Source of the DNA: Geopseudomonas sagittaria
GTDB taxonomy: Bacteria; Pseudomonadota; Gammaproteobacteria; Pseudomonadales; Pseudomonadaceae
Assembly: GCF_900115715.1 (NCBI RefSeq)
Contig: NZ_FOXM01000017.1
Coordinates: 33,988 to 97,987 of the forward strand
Reading direction: 5' to 3'
Length of the DNA stretch: 64,000 nucleotides
Numbering within the stretch: position 1 is the stretch's first letter; each line of letters opens with the position of its first letter. The notes beneath the pieces are model-generated. The model was not told the DNA's origin and made no database searches. It saw only the letters and a list, made by a program, of their open reading frames with translations. The translations under genes were made by a program, and so were the position numbers. Below, one piece after another: positions 8,799-18,162 of the stretch.

Positions 8799-9593
8799 TC
8801 AGGATTTTGCGGGTTTCAACAGTTTTTCGAAAAAGCCGCGCGGCCGCTCTTCGGCGGGTGGCGCTGCCGGCCCGCTCAGGCCGAGCACGATACAGCTGAT
8901 GTTGTCCTTGCCGCCCTCGCGGTTGGCCGCCTCGACCAGCTCGCTGACCATCGCCTCGAGGGTGCCGGCGTGGGTGCAGATCTGCTGGATCTGCGCATCG
9001 CCGAGTTCGCCGGTCAGGCCATCGCTGCACAGCAGCAGCAGCTCGCCGCTGCCCAGGCGCCCCTGCAGCTGATCGACCTGGAGTTCCTGGTCGGCCTGGC
9101 CGAGACACTGGGTGACGATATTGCGCCGTGGATGGCTGCCGGCCTGCTCGGGCGTCAGCTGCCCGGCATCGACCATCGCCTGCACCCAGCTGTGGTCGCG
9201 GCTCAGCTGCTCGATGCCCGTGGCGCCGAGCCGATAGGCCCGACTGTCACCGACCCAGGCCAGCTGGAAGTCCGCGCCGCTGAAGCGCACCGCCACCAGG
9301 GTGGTGCCCATGCCACGGCTGCCCTGCTCCTGCTCGGCCTCGGCGAGAATCGCCGCATGCGCGCCCCGGATGGCGCCGACCAGATCCTCACCGCGCTGGG
9401 TCAGGCTGCGCAGGGTCTTCAGGGCCAGCGCGCTGGCGACTTCGCCGCGCTGATGGCCGCCCATGCCGTCGGCCACGGCCCACAGGTTCAGCGGTGGGCA
9501 GCACAGCAGGGCATCCTCGTTGTGCTCGCGCACCCGGCCGACGGCCGTCAGCGCCGCGTATTCCGGTCGTGGATCGGTAAGCGTCATGAACAT
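8799..9593 (-). CDS. PP2C-type serine/threonine phosphatase
   Basis: 264-residue PPM/PP2C metal-dependent phosphatase, the expected antagonist of the downstream kinase. The metal-binding motif ADGMGGH is near residue 44, WVGDSRAY follows, and CSDGLTGEL and GGKDNISCI come toward the C terminus. The start is set at ATG 9593, with an alternative ATG at 9587; the open frame continues upstream without PP2C similarity. No strong ribosome site is visible. First gene of the phosphatase-kinase-FHA operon. Confidence 0.9.
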   Translation of the reverse strand: MFMTLTDPRPEYAALTAVGRVREHNEDALLCCPPLNLWAVADGMGGHQRGEVASALALKTLRSLTQRGEDLVGAIRGAHAAILAEAEQEQGSRGMGTTLVAVRFSGADFQLAWVGDSRAYRLGATGIEQLSRDHSWVQAMVDAGQLTPEQAGSHPRRNIVTQCLGQADQELQVDQLQGRLGSGELLLLCSDGLTGELGDAQIQQICTHAGTLEAMVSELVEAANREGGKDNISCIVLGLSGPAAPPAEERPRGFFEKLLKPAKS

Positions 9594-9762
9594 GCTCGGG
9601 AGGCAATCTCGATGGGAACGTGAGAGCTGGCCGGCCGCGAAAAAGCGGCCGCTGGCCAGTGGCCACAGGATACCCGCGAGCCCCCTGCCACGATGTCGAT
9701 TGCTTGGCACAACGCATGAGAACCCGTACCGGGCTGACGCGGCAGGCAACGCAGCCGCGTCC

Positions 9763-9987
9763 TCAGCCACGCCCCTGGCGCAGGCGCACGTACAGTGCCT
9801 CGACCTTCTCCCGCGCCCAGGGCGTCTTGCGCAGGAAGGTCAGGCTCGACTTGATGCTGGGATCGCTCTTGAAGCAGCGGATATCGATGCGCTGGGCCAG
9901 CCCGTCCCAGCCATAGTGCGCCACCAGTTCGGTGAGCAGCGCTTCGAGGGTGACGCCGTGCAGCGGATTCTTCGGAGTGTCGGTCAT
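9763..9987 (-). CDS. VF530 family (DUF2132) protein
   Basis: 74-residue small protein matching the VF530/DUF2132 family ([40 protein letters not shown]). Members are small putative DNA-binding proteins of unknown role. The start is ATG 9987, where family similarity begins. It is separated from its neighbours on both sides. Confidence 0.85.
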   Translation of the reverse strand: MTDTPKNPLHGVTLEALLTELVAHYGWDGLAQRIDIRCFKSDPSIKSSLTFLRKTPWAREKVEALYVRLRQGRG

Positions 9988-10046
9988 GGTCGGCCTGTGC
10001 AGGGGAGAAAACAGCCGCGCAGCATAGCGCAGGCACCCGGCCGTCG

Positions 10047-10088
10047 ATAAAAAAACGGCCCGCGTCTGCCATGACGAGGGCCGTAAAA
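10047..10088 (-). terminator. probable terminator of putP
   Basis: Read on the minus strand: stem ACGGCCC / GGGCCGT with a loop of about 16 bases, followed by seven T residues. It lies about 70 bases beyond the putP stop. Confidence 0.7.
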
Positions 10089-10118
10089 CACGGACTGCTC
10101 CGTGCCTGGTTGACGCTA

Positions 10119-10144
10119 CCGACCGCGCCATACGGCGCGGTCGG
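10119..10144. repeat. 11-bp perfect hairpin just after putP
   Basis: CCGACCGCGCC, a 4-base ATAC loop, then its exact complement. It sits 12 bases past the putP stop and lacks a T tract. A second small hairpin (CACGGA / TCCGTG, 10089-10104) separates it from the terminator. It may protect the 3' end of the putP transcript. Confidence 0.55.
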
Positions 10145-10156
10145 ATCAATCGGTGA

Positions 10157-11650
10157 TCAGAGATGGGCGTCCTGGTATTCCTTCTCGGCTTCGTCGAAGC
10201 GCTTGAGCATGGCGGCCGACGGAGCGTTGCCGATGCGGCTGAAGACCAGGATGCCGAGGGTGCAGAGGATGAAGCCCGGAATGATCTCGTACAGGCCGGT
10301 CCAGCCGAAGAAGTTCTTCCACAGGATCACGGTGACCGCACCGAGCAGCATGCCGGCCAGGGCGCCGTTGCGGGTCATGCCCTTCCACAGCAGGGAGAGG
10401 ATCACCACCGGACCGAAGGCGGCGCCGAAGCCGGCCCAGGCGTAGGACACCAGGCCGAGGACCTTGCTGTCCGGGTTGGAGGCGATGGCGATGGCGATCA
10501 CGGCGACCAGCAGCACCATGGCGCGGCCGACCCAGACCAGCTCGGTCTGGCTGGCGCCCTTGCGGAAGAACGCCTTGTAGAAGTCCTCGGTCAGGGCGCT
10601 GGAGCACACCAGCAGCTGGCAGCTCAGGGTCGACATCACCGCGGCGAGGATGGCGGACAGCAGCACGCCGGCGACCCACGGATTGAAGAGGATCTTGGCC
10701 AGTTCGATGAACACGCGCTCGGGGTTCTCGTTGACCGCCACGCCCAGCTCCGGATGCGCGGAGAAGTAGGCGATGCCGAAGAAGCCCACGGAGACCGCGC
10801 CGGCCAGGCAGAAGATCATCCAGGCCATGGAGATGCGGCGGGCATTGGGGATCGACTTGACCGAGTCGGCCGCCATGAAGCGGGCGAGGATGTGCGGCTG
10901 GCCGAAGTAGCCCAGACCCCAGGCCATCAGCGAGATCACGCCGATGAAGCTGGCGCCCTTGAGCATGTCGAAGTGGGCGGCATCCTTCAGCTCGATGGCG
11001 GCGAAGGTCGGGTCCATGCCGCCGGTGGCGACCATCACGATGATCGGGGTGAGGATCAGGGCGAAGATCATCAGGCTGGCCTGCACGGTGTCGGTCCAGC
11101 TCACCGCGAGGAAGCCGCCGACGAAGGTGTAGGCGATGGTGGCGGCGGCGCCGGCCCACAGCGCGGTCTCGTAGGAGATGCCGAAGGTGCTCTCGAACAG
11201 GCGCGCACCGGCGACCACGCCGGAGGCGCAGTAGATGGTGAAGAACACCAGGATCACCAGCGCGGAGAAGATGCGCAGGATGCGGCTGTTGTCCTCGAAG
11301 CGGTTGGTGAAGTAGTCCGGCAGGGTCAGCGCGTTGCCGTTGTGCTCGGTCTGCACGCGCAGGCGGCCGGCGACGAACAGCCAGTTGAGGTAGGCGCCGA
11401 CGATCAGGCCGATGGCGATCCAGCTCTCGGACAGGCCGGACAGGTAGACGGCGCCGGGCAGGCCCATCAGCAGCCAGCCGCTCATGTCGGAAGCGCCGGC
11501 GGACAGCGCGGTGACGAAGCTGCCGAGGCTGCGCCCGCCGAGGATGTAGTCGGAAAGGTTGTTGGTGGAGCGATAGGCGATGAAGCCGATCAGCACCATC
11601 GCCGCAATGTAGATCACGAAGGTGATCAGGGTCGGGTTAGTCATGCTCAT
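10157..11650 (-). CDS. putP: sodium/proline symporter PutP
   Basis: 497-residue inner-membrane SSS-family transporter that imports proline with Na+. It aligns along its length with PutP, including [31 protein letters not shown] and [15 protein letters not shown]. About 13 membrane helices are expected. The start is taken as ATG 11650 ([11 protein letters not shown]); ATG 11644 is two codons later and neither has a clear ribosome site. It is divergent from putA across a 372-bp region with shared operator motifs, so proline uptake and breakdown are probably co-regulated. Confidence 0.95.
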   Translation of the reverse strand: MSMTNPTLITFVIYIAAMVLIGFIAYRSTNNLSDYILGGRSLGSFVTALSAGASDMSGWLLMGLPGAVYLSGLSESWIAIGLIVGAYLNWLFVAGRLRVQTEHNGNALTLPDYFTNRFEDNSRILRIFSALVILVFFTIYCASGVVAGARLFESTFGISYETALWAGAAATIAYTFVGGFLAVSWTDTVQASLMIFALILTPIIVMVATGGMDPTFAAIELKDAAHFDMLKGASFIGVISLMAWGLGYFGQPHILARFMAADSVKSIPNARRISMAWMIFCLAGAVSVGFFGIAYFSAHPELGVAVNENPERVFIELAKILFNPWVAGVLLSAILAAVMSTLSCQLLVCSSALTEDFYKAFFRKGASQTELVWVGRAMVLLVAVIAIAIASNPDSKVLGLVSYAWAGFGAAFGPVVILSLLWKGMTRNGALAGMLLGAVTVILWKNFFGWTGLYEIIPGFILCTLGILVFSRIGNAPSAAMLKRFDEAEKEYQDAHL

Positions 11651-11712
11651 GAGGGGGGATCCCATGCGATTGTTATTGAGGAGCTCTTTCGACTGCTGCG
11701 CCCGGACCACCC

Positions 11713-11721
11713 GGTTGCACC
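11713..11721 (+). promoter_or_regulatory. putative PutA operator 1
   Basis: GGTTGCACC, containing the GTTGCA core (11714-11719) known to me as the binding consensus of the PutA ribbon-helix-helix domain in E. coli. It lies in the predicted early leader of putP. Confidence 0.65.
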
Positions 11722-11733
11722 TTCGATGCCATT

Positions 11734-11763
11734 AATCTAGGCAAACCCAAACAGAAGGTGCAA
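11734..11763 (-). promoter_or_regulatory. predicted putP promoter
   Basis: On the minus strand: TTGCAC (-35, 11763-11758), an 18-base spacer, then TAGATT (-10, 11739-11734). The -35 is embedded in a PutA operator motif. Confidence 0.6.
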
Positions 11764-11765
11764 CC
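11757..11765 (-). promoter_or_regulatory. putative PutA operator 2
   Basis: GGTTGCACC on the minus strand, overlapping the predicted putP -35 box, as expected for repression. Confidence 0.65.
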
Positions 11766-11937
11766 CATTTCCGGCAAAAGGTTTCACTTTTTTGTCACTT
11801 ACCGGCATGAAAACCTTAAATGCTTCTTTTTGTAGCATTTTTTCCTGAATTTCACGCCTCCCGCACCACGCCAGTGCAGAAAGGTAACACCCACAAAACA
11901 CCCCCGCATCACGCCCGTCGCCCCCAAAGAATTTATG

Positions 11938-11956
11938 GGTTGCACCCGGTTGCACC
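11938..11956 (+). promoter_or_regulatory. putative tandem PutA operators 3 and 4
   Basis: Two GTTGCA cores (11939-11944 and 11949-11954) exactly 10 bp apart, about one helical turn. The second overlaps the predicted putA -35 box. The spacing would let two PutA dimers bind one DNA face. Confidence 0.68.
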
Positions 11957-11979
11957 TTGCGGTTTTTCGTGTTTAATCT
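11950..11979 (+). promoter_or_regulatory. predicted putA promoter
   Basis: TTGCAC (-35, 11950-11955), an 18-base spacer, TAATCT (-10, 11974-11979). This is the same layout as the predicted putP promoter in mirror image. Confidence 0.6.
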
Positions 11980-12022
11980 TCAGGGTGCTTTGCAGCGCCA
12001 CACCCAAATATTAGGACAAGCC

Positions 12023-15000
12023 ATGGCCACCACCACTCTCGGCGTGAAACTTGACGACGCCACCCGCGAACGCCTCAAGCAGGCCGCCCAGCAGATTGAC
12101 CGCACCCCGCACTGGCTGATCAAGCAGGCGATCTTCAACTACCTCGAACAGATCGAGAGCGGCATGACCCCGGCCGAGCACAACGGCCTGGCGGTGGCCG
12201 CCGGCGAGGAACCGCTGGAGTCGCTGAGCGAGCAGGGCCTGCAGGTGTTCCTCGACTTCGCCGAGAGCATCCTGCCGCAGTCGGTGCTGCGCGCCTCGAT
12301 CACCGCCGCCTACCGCCGCCCGGAAACCGAGGCGGTGCCGATGCTGCTCGAGCAGGCGCGCATGCCGAGGGAGCTGGCCGAAGCCAGCCAGAAGCTGGCG
12401 CTGGGCATCGCCGAGAAGCTGCGCAACCAGAAGAGCGCCAGCGGCCGCCAGGGTCTGGTGCAGGGTCTGCTACAGGAGTTCTCGCTGTCCTCCCAGGAAG
12501 GCGTGGCGCTGATGTGCCTGGCCGAAGCCCTGCTGCGCATCCCCGACAAGGCCACCCGCGATGCGCTGATCCGCGACAAGATCAGCAACGGCAACTGGAG
12601 CCAGCACCTCGGCCAGAGTTCGTCGATGTTCGTCAACGCCGCCTCCTGGGGCCTGCTGATCACCGGCAAGCTGGTCTCCACCCACAACGAGAGCGGCCTG
12701 AGTTCCTCGCTCAACCGTCTGATCGGCAAGAGCGGCGAGCCGGTGATCCGCAAGGGCGTGGACATGGCCATGCGCCTGATGGGCGAGCAGTTCGTCACCG
12801 GCGAGACCATCGCCGAGGCGCTGGCCAACGCCACCCCCCTGGAAAGCAAGGGCTTCCGCTACTCCTACGACATGCTCGGCGAAGCCGCGCTGACCGACGA
12901 GGACGCCAAGCGCTACCTGGCGTCCTACGAGCAGGCCATCCACGCCATCGGCAAGGCCTCCCACGGCCGCGGCATCTACGAGGGCCCGGGCATCTCGATC
13001 AAGCTGTCCGCCCTGCATCCGCGCTACAGCCGCGCCCAGCACGAGCGGGTGATGGACGAGCTGTACCCGACCCTGCTCGGCCTGACCCTGCTGGCCAAGC
13101 AGTACGACATCGGCATCAACATCGACGCCGAGGAAGCCGACCGCCTGGAAATCTCCCTCGACCTGCTCGAGCGCCTGTGCTTCGAGCCTAAGCTGGCCGG
13201 CTGGAACGGCATCGGCTTCGTCATCCAGGCCTACCAGAAGCGCTGCCCGTACGTGATCGACTACGTCATCGACCTGGCCAAGCGCAGCCGCCACCGCCTG
13301 ATGATCCGCCTGGTGAAGGGCGCCTACTGGGACAGCGAGATCAAGCGCGCCCAGGTCGAGGGCCTGGAAGGCTACCCGGTGTACACCCGCAAGCCATACA
13401 CCGACCTGTCCTACATCGCCTGCGCACGCAAGCTGCTGGCGGTGCCGGAAGCCATCTACCCGCAGTTCGCCACCCACAACGCCCACTCGCTGTCGGCCAT
13501 CTACCAGCTGGCCGGGCAGAACTACTACCCCGGCCAGTACGAGTTCCAGTGCCTGCACGGCATGGGCGAGCCGCTGTACGAGCAGGTGGTCGGCAAGGTC
13601 GCCGACGGCAAGCTGAACCGCCCGTGCCGCATCTACGCCCCGGTCGGCAGCCATGAGACCCTGCTGGCCTACCTGGTGCGCCGCCTGCTGGAGAACGGCG
13701 CCAACACCTCGTTCGTCAACCGCATCGCCGACCACAGCATCTCGCTGAAGGATCTGGTGGAAGATCCGGTGGTGCAGGTCGAGCAGATGGCCGCCCAGGA
13801 AGGCACCCTCGGCCTGCCGCACCCGCGCATCCCGCTGCCGCGCGAGCTGTACGGCGCAGCGCGGCTCAACTCCAGCGGCATCGACCTGGCCAACGAGCAT
13901 CGCCTCGGCTCGCTGTCCTCGGCGCTGCTGGTCAGCACCAACAACGCCTACCAGGCGATGCCGATGCTGGGTTGCGACAGCCCGGCGCCCGGCGAGCCGC
14001 AGGCGCTGAAGAACCCCGCCGACCACCGCGACCTCGTCGGCCAGGTGTTCGAGGCCAGCGTGCAGGACGTGCGCAACGCCACCCTGTGCGCGGTGTCCAG
14101 CGGGCAGATCTGGCAGTCCACCCTGCCGGCCGAGCGCGCCGCCGTGCTGGAGCGCGCCGCCGACCAGATGGAAGCCGAGATCCAGCAGCTGATGGGCCTG
14201 CTGGTCCGCGAGTCCGGCAAGACCTTCGCCAACGCCATCGCCGAAGTGCGCGAGGCGGTCGACTTCCTGCGCTACTACGCGGCGCAGGCACGCAACCACT
14301 TCGCCAACGACAGCCACCGCCCGCTGGGCCCGGTGGTGTGCATCAGCCCGTGGAACTTCCCGCTGGCGATCTTCAGCGGCCAGGTCGCCGCCGCGCTGGC
14401 CGCCGGCAACACCGTGCTGGCCAAGCCGGCCGAGCAGACTCCGCTGATCGCCGCCCAGGCGGTGCGCATCCTCCTCGAGGCCGGCGTGCCGGCCGGCGCG
14501 GTGCAGCTACTGCCGGGCCGCGGCGAGACCGTCGGCGCCGCGCTGATCGCCGACGAGCGCATCCGTGGCGTGATGTTCACCGGCTCCACCGAGGTCGCCG
14601 GGATCATCCAGCGCAACCTCGCCGGTCGCCTCGACGCCCAGGGCCGCCCGCTGCCGCTGATCGCCGAGACCGGCGGGCAGAACGCGATGATCGTCGACTC
14701 CTCGGCGCTCACCGAGCAGGTGGTGGTCGACGTGATCGCCTCCGCCTTCGACAGCGCCGGCCAGCGCTGCTCGGCCCTGCGCGTGCTGTGCGTGCAGGAA
14801 GACGTCGCCGACCGCGTGCTGGCGATGCTCAAGGGCGCCATGGCCGAATACACCCTGGGCAGCCCGGAGCGCTTCAGCACCGACATCGGCCCGGTGATCG
14901 ACGAGGAAGCCAAGGGCAACATCGAGCGCCACATCCAGGCCATGCGCGACAAGGGCCGCAAGGTACACCAGCTGTCGCGCGCCAGGGGCGAGGAAATCAA

Positions 15001-15958
15001 GCGCGGCACCTTCGTGATGCCGACCCTGATCGAGCTGGACAGCTTCGACGAGCTCAAGCGCGAGATCTTCGGCCCGGTGCTGCACCTGGTGCGCTACCGT
15101 CGCGAGGAGCTGAGCACCCTGCTCGAGCAGATCAACGCCAGCGGCTACGGCCTGACTCTCGGCGTGCACACCCGCATCGACGAGACCATCGCCCAGGTCG
15201 TGGACAGCGCCAAGGTCGGCAACCTCTACGTCAACCGCAACATGGTCGGCGCGGTGGTCGGCGTGCAGCCGTTCGGCGGCGAGGGCCTGTCCGGCACCGG
15301 TCCGAAGGCCGGCGGCCCGCTGTACCAGTACCGCCTGCTCGCCACCCGCCCGCAGGACGCGGTGGCCCGCCAGTTGCTGGACGGCGAGGCGCAGCGCAGC
15401 GATGTCAGGGGCCCGGCCTTCCAGGCCCTGCTGGAGTGGGCGCGCAAGCAGCAGCCCGAGCTGGCCGCACTGGCCGAGCGCTACGCGGCGCTGTCCGTGA
15501 GCGGCCTCACCCAGGTGCTGGCCGGCCCGACCGGCGAGCGCAACACCTACAGCCTGCTGCCGCGCGAGCGGGTGCTGTGCCTGGCCGACGATGCCCAGGA
15601 CCAGCTCGCCCAGCTGGCCGCGGTGCTCGCCGTGGGCTGCCAGGTGCTGTGGCCGGACAACGCGGCCAGCCGCAAGCTGCTCGGCCAGCTGCCCAGTGCT
15701 GTCCAGCAAGGCATCCAGCTGATCGGCGACTGGGCCACCAGCGATGTCATGTTCGACGCCATCATCCACCACGGCGACTCCGACCAGCTGCGTGAAGTCT
15801 GCCAGCTGGCCGCCAAGCGCCCCGGTGCGATCGTCGGCGTCAACGGCCTGAGCCACGGCGACTCCGACATCCCGCTGGAACGCCTGCTGATCGAGCACGC
15901 CCTCAGCGTCAACACCGCCGCCGCCGGCGGCAACGCCAGCCTGATGACCATCGGCTGA
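12023..15958 (+). CDS. putA: trifunctional PutA: repressor, proline dehydrogenase, P5C dehydrogenase
   Basis: 1311-residue enzyme that oxidises proline to glutamate with FAD and then NAD+, and represses its own genes when proline is absent. A ribbon-helix-helix DNA-binding domain occupies about residues 1-47 (TTLGVKLDDATRERLKQAA). The proline dehydrogenase barrel follows (about 220-560). The aldehyde dehydrogenase half has ISPWNFPLAIF, FTGSTEVAG, catalytic E882 and catalytic C916 in GQRCSALR. The start is ATG 12023 after AGGA, where the DNA-binding domain begins. P. aeruginosa PutA is shorter and, as I recall, lacks the N-terminal repressor domain; this protein is of the P. putida/E. coli type. 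Confidence 0.97.
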   Translation: MATTTLGVKLDDATRERLKQAAQQIDRTPHWLIKQAIFNYLEQIESGMTPAEHNGLAVAAGEEPLESLSEQGLQVFLDFAESILPQSVLRASITAAYRRPETEAVPMLLEQARMPRELAEASQKLALGIAEKLRNQKSASGRQGLVQGLLQEFSLSSQEGVALMCLAEALLRIPDKATRDALIRDKISNGNWSQHLGQSSSMFVNAASWGLLITGKLVSTHNESGLSSSLNRLIGKSGEPVIRKGVDMAMRLMGEQFVTGETIAEALANATPLESKGFRYSYDMLGEAALTDEDAKRYLASYEQAIHAIGKASHGRGIYEGPGISIKLSALHPRYSRAQHERVMDELYPTLLGLTLLAKQYDIGINIDAEEADRLEISLDLLERLCFEPKLAGWNGIGFVIQAYQKRCPYVIDYVIDLAKRSRHRLMIRLVKGAYWDSEIKRAQVEGLEGYPVYTRKPYTDLSYIACARKLLAVPEAIYPQFATHNAHSLSAIYQLAGQNYYPGQYEFQCLHGMGEPLYEQVVGKVADGKLNRPCRIYAPVGSHETLLAYLVRRLLENGANTSFVNRIADHSISLKDLVEDPVVQVEQMAAQEGTLGLPHPRIPLPRELYGAARLNSSGIDLANEHRLGSLSSALLVSTNNAYQAMPMLGCDSPAPGEPQALKNPADHRDLVGQVFEASVQDVRNATLCAVSSGQIWQSTLPAERAAVLERAADQMEAEIQQLMGLLVRESGKTFANAIAEVREAVDFLRYYAAQARNHFANDSHRPLGPVVCISPWNFPLAIFSGQVAAALAAGNTVLAKPAEQTPLIAAQAVRILLEAGVPAGAVQLLPGRGETVGAALIADERIRGVMFTGSTEVAGIIQRNLAGRLDAQGRPLPLIAETGGQNAMIVDSSALTEQVVVDVIASAFDSAGQRCSALRVLCVQEDVADRVLAMLKGAMAEYTLGSPERFSTDIGPVIDEEAKGNIERHIQAMRDKGRKVHQLSRARGEEIKRGTFVMPTLIELDSFDELKREIFGPVLHLVRYRREELSTLLEQINASGYGLTLGVHTRIDETIAQVVDSAKVGNLYVNRNMVGAVVGVQPFGGEGLSGTGPKAGGPLYQYRLLATRPQDAVARQLLDGEAQRSDVRGPAFQALLEWARKQQPELAALAERYAALSVSGLTQVLAGPTGERNTYSLLPRERVLCLADDAQDQLAQLAAVLAVGCQVLWPDNAASRKLLGQLPSAVQQGIQLIGDWATSDVMFDAIIHHGDSDQLREVCQLAAKRPGAIVGVNGLSHGDSDIPLERLLIEHALSVNTAAAGGNASLMTIG

Positions 15959-15970
15959 CCTGCAGACGCA

Positions 15971-16003
15971 ACGAAACCGCCGGCCATGCGCCGGCGGTTT
16001 CGT
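15971..16003. terminator. bidirectional terminator between putA and the TonB receptor gene
   Basis: Perfect 14-bp stem ACGAAACCGCCGGC with its complement around a 5-base loop, positioned between two convergent stop codons. T-rich arms (TTTCGT) face both ways. Confidence 0.88.
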
Positions 16004-16011
16004 TTATGGGG

Positions 16012-18066
16012 TCAGAAATTCACCCGCATGCCGACGGTGAAGTTGCGGCCCGGCAGCAGCACCTCGTCCTTGATCAGGGAAGTGTGCTGGCGCGCTTCGG
16101 CGTCGAGCAGGTTGTCGGCCTTGAGGTACAGCTGGTAGTCGGTCTGGCTCAGGCTGCCGTGGTAGCTGAGCCCGGCGCCGAGCATGTTGTAGCCGGCGGT
16201 CTCGGTTTCGAAGTCGGCCAGCTCGTCCTGGCGCTGCACGCGGTAGAACTCCAGCTGGCCGTCCAGCGAACTGGTGAAGCGCTGCTCCAGACGCACGCCG
16301 AGGCGGTCGGCGGGGATGCGCGGCAGGTCGCCGCCGTCCTTCAGCCGGCCGCGCACCGAGTCGCCGAACAGGCTGGCGGCGAAGCTGTCGGTGAACTGGT
16401 GGCGCACCTCGCCCTCGACGCCGGTCAGCACCGCGTCGGCCTGGCGGTACTCGACCACCCGGAAGTCGCTCTCGGTATCGAGGCCGAGGTCGGCGGCGTA
16501 GATGAAGTCGTCGACCTGGTTGTGGAAGGCGCTGAGCGTGAAGGTGGTCGCCCCGGCGAACTTGCGCAGGGTCAGCTCGACATTGTGCGAGGTTTCCTCC
16601 TCCAGCTCCGGGTTGCCCTGCTCGATGGTGCGGCTGGCGGCATGCGGGCCGAAGGCGTACAGCTCCTCGGCGCTGGGCAGGCGCTGCGCACGCGACAGCG
16701 ACAGGCCCAGCGAGTACTCGGGAGCGAAGGTCCACACCGCGCCGGCCGACAGCGAGGTGCCGGCGTGGTCGCTGTCCGGCGCGCCGGAGTCGGCGTCGAT
16801 GTCCTGCCACTCGTGGCGCGCGCCCAGCTCGTAGCGCCAGGCGCCGGCGCGGTACTCCTCGAGGAGGAACAGCGCATGGTTGCGGGTCAGGGTCTGCGGC
16901 ATGGGGTGTTCTGCGGTGAAGCGGGCGAAATCGCGCTGAGTGGTCTGCCCGCCGAGCACGCCGTGCCAGCCGAGCAGCGGCCGGTGGGTCAGCTCCAGGC
17001 GCGCCTCGCTGGCGCGGCTCTCGAACACCGCGGCCTTCTCGCCCCCCTCGATCTCGGCGTGCCGGTAGTCGCTGTGGCCGACGCGCAGGCGCGCCAGCTC
17101 GAAGCCCGGCAGTGGCTCGCTCAGCTCGCCGCGCAGATCCCAGCGGTCTTGCTGCAGGCTGATGTAGGGCACCGCGCCGCCCTCGTCGTGGTGCTCCTCC
17201 TCGTCTTCGTGCTCCTCCTCGTCGTGGCCGTGCTCGCCGCAGTGCCACAGGGCGGCGTCCTGATGGCAGTCGACGTGCTCGTGGGCCAGCAGGCCGTAGC
17301 GGTTCTCCTGGCGGCTGTAGGCCAGGCCGAGGTAGCCGCGTGAACCGATGAAGCTGCCGCCCAGGCTGTAGCTGTCGGTGTCGTTGTAGGAGCCGGCCTG
17401 CTTGTTGCTGCGCGGTTCGCCCGCGGCACCGGGGATCTCGTAGTCGTCGGCCTGGCGCTTGACGCCTTCGACACGCACCGCGAGGTTGCCGCTGCCGGCG
17501 GTCAATCCGAACAGCCCGGCGCCCTCGTTGGCTACGCTGTTGGCGCGCAGCTCCAGCTCGCCCTCGACGCCGTTCTCCGGCACGTAGGTGGGCACCCGCT
17601 TGTCGATCACGTTGACCACCCCGCCGATGGCGCCGCCGCCGTAGAGCAGGGTCGCCGGCCCCTTGAGCACCTCGATGCGCTCGGCCAGCAGCGGCTCGAC
17701 GCCCACCGCATGGTCCTGGCTGGCGGTGGAGGCATCCAGCACGTCGACGCCGTCGCTGAGCACCTTGACCCGCCCGCCGTCCAGGCCGCGGATCACCGGG
17801 CGGCTGGCGCCGGCGCCGAAGCTCGCCGCACGCACGCCAGGCAGGCCCTCGAGAGTCTCGCCGAGGGTCGCGCCGCGACGCAGCACCAGCTGGTCGCCTT
17901 CCAGCACTTCGGCGGGGGTGGTCATCTCCTGCACGCTGCTGGCCAGGGCGCTGGCGCTGACCACGCTGTAGCCGAGTTCGAGTGGCGGGACTTCGGCGGC
18001 CATGACGACGGTCGACGGCAGGGTAAGGGCGATGGCCAGGGCGAGCGGATGGCGAAGCGGTGTCAT
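16012..18066 (-). CDS. TonB-dependent outer-membrane receptor, zinc type (ZnuD-like)
   Basis: 684-residue receptor that would import a metal across the outer membrane using TonB energy. A signal peptide ends near residue 23 (VMAAE). The plug domain has RPVIRGLDGGRVKVLSDG and IGGVVNVID. The beta-barrel ends in GMRVNF with the expected terminal phenylalanine. An extracellular loop at about 262-297 is packed with His, Asp and Glu plus two Cys (C267, C276), as in ZnuD-type zinc receptors. A Zur-box-like sequence sits in its promoter. Siderophore specificity is less likely. It is convergent with putA. Confidence 0.88.
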   Translation of the reverse strand: MTPLRHPLALAIALTLPSTVVMAAEVPPLELGYSVVSASALASSVQEMTTPAEVLEGDQLVLRRGATLGETLEGLPGVRAASFGAGASRPVIRGLDGGRVKVLSDGVDVLDASTASQDHAVGVEPLLAERIEVLKGPATLLYGGGAIGGVVNVIDKRVPTYVPENGVEGELELRANSVANEGAGLFGLTAGSGNLAVRVEGVKRQADDYEIPGAAGEPRSNKQAGSYNDTDSYSLGGSFIGSRGYLGLAYSRQENRYGLLAHEHVDCHQDAALWHCGEHGHDEEEHEDEEEHHDEGGAVPYISLQQDRWDLRGELSEPLPGFELARLRVGHSDYRHAEIEGGEKAAVFESRASEARLELTHRPLLGWHGVLGGQTTQRDFARFTAEHPMPQTLTRNHALFLLEEYRAGAWRYELGARHEWQDIDADSGAPDSDHAGTSLSAGAVWTFAPEYSLGLSLSRAQRLPSAEELYAFGPHAASRTIEQGNPELEEETSHNVELTLRKFAGATTFTLSAFHNQVDDFIYAADLGLDTESDFRVVEYRQADAVLTGVEGEVRHQFTDSFAASLFGDSVRGRLKDGGDLPRIPADRLGVRLEQRFTSSLDGQLEFYRVQRQDELADFETETAGYNMLGAGLSYHGSLSQTDYQLYLKADNLLDAEARQHTSLIKDEVLLPGRNFTVGMRVNF

Positions 18067-18162
18067 GCAGTACCTCGGAGACGGGCGGGCGCACTCCCTG
18101 GCGGCCGCGCGGGTGAAGAAGATTCGCGCTACCTGCAGCAGGTCCCTGGCCGCGCGGCGGGC

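Larger units (their letters stand above)
11651..12022. other. putP-putA divergent control region
   Basis: 372 gene-free bases, AT-richer than the genes, with T-rich blocks around 11785-11845. It holds both put promoters and four GGTTGCACC motifs, each listed separately. The 175-bp gap between the two motif pairs (11765-11937) contains no other motif I can name. Confidence 0.75.

Noticed and set aside
7197..9623. An 808-codon plus-strand frame over the kinase and phosphatase genes
   Set aside because: Antisense shadow; the minus-strand frames carry complete kinase and PP2C motifs.
17200..17300. Low-complexity GAG/CTC-rich DNA considered as a tandem repeat
   Set aside because: It codes for the Asp/Glu/His-rich loop of the receptor in frame and has no exact unit.
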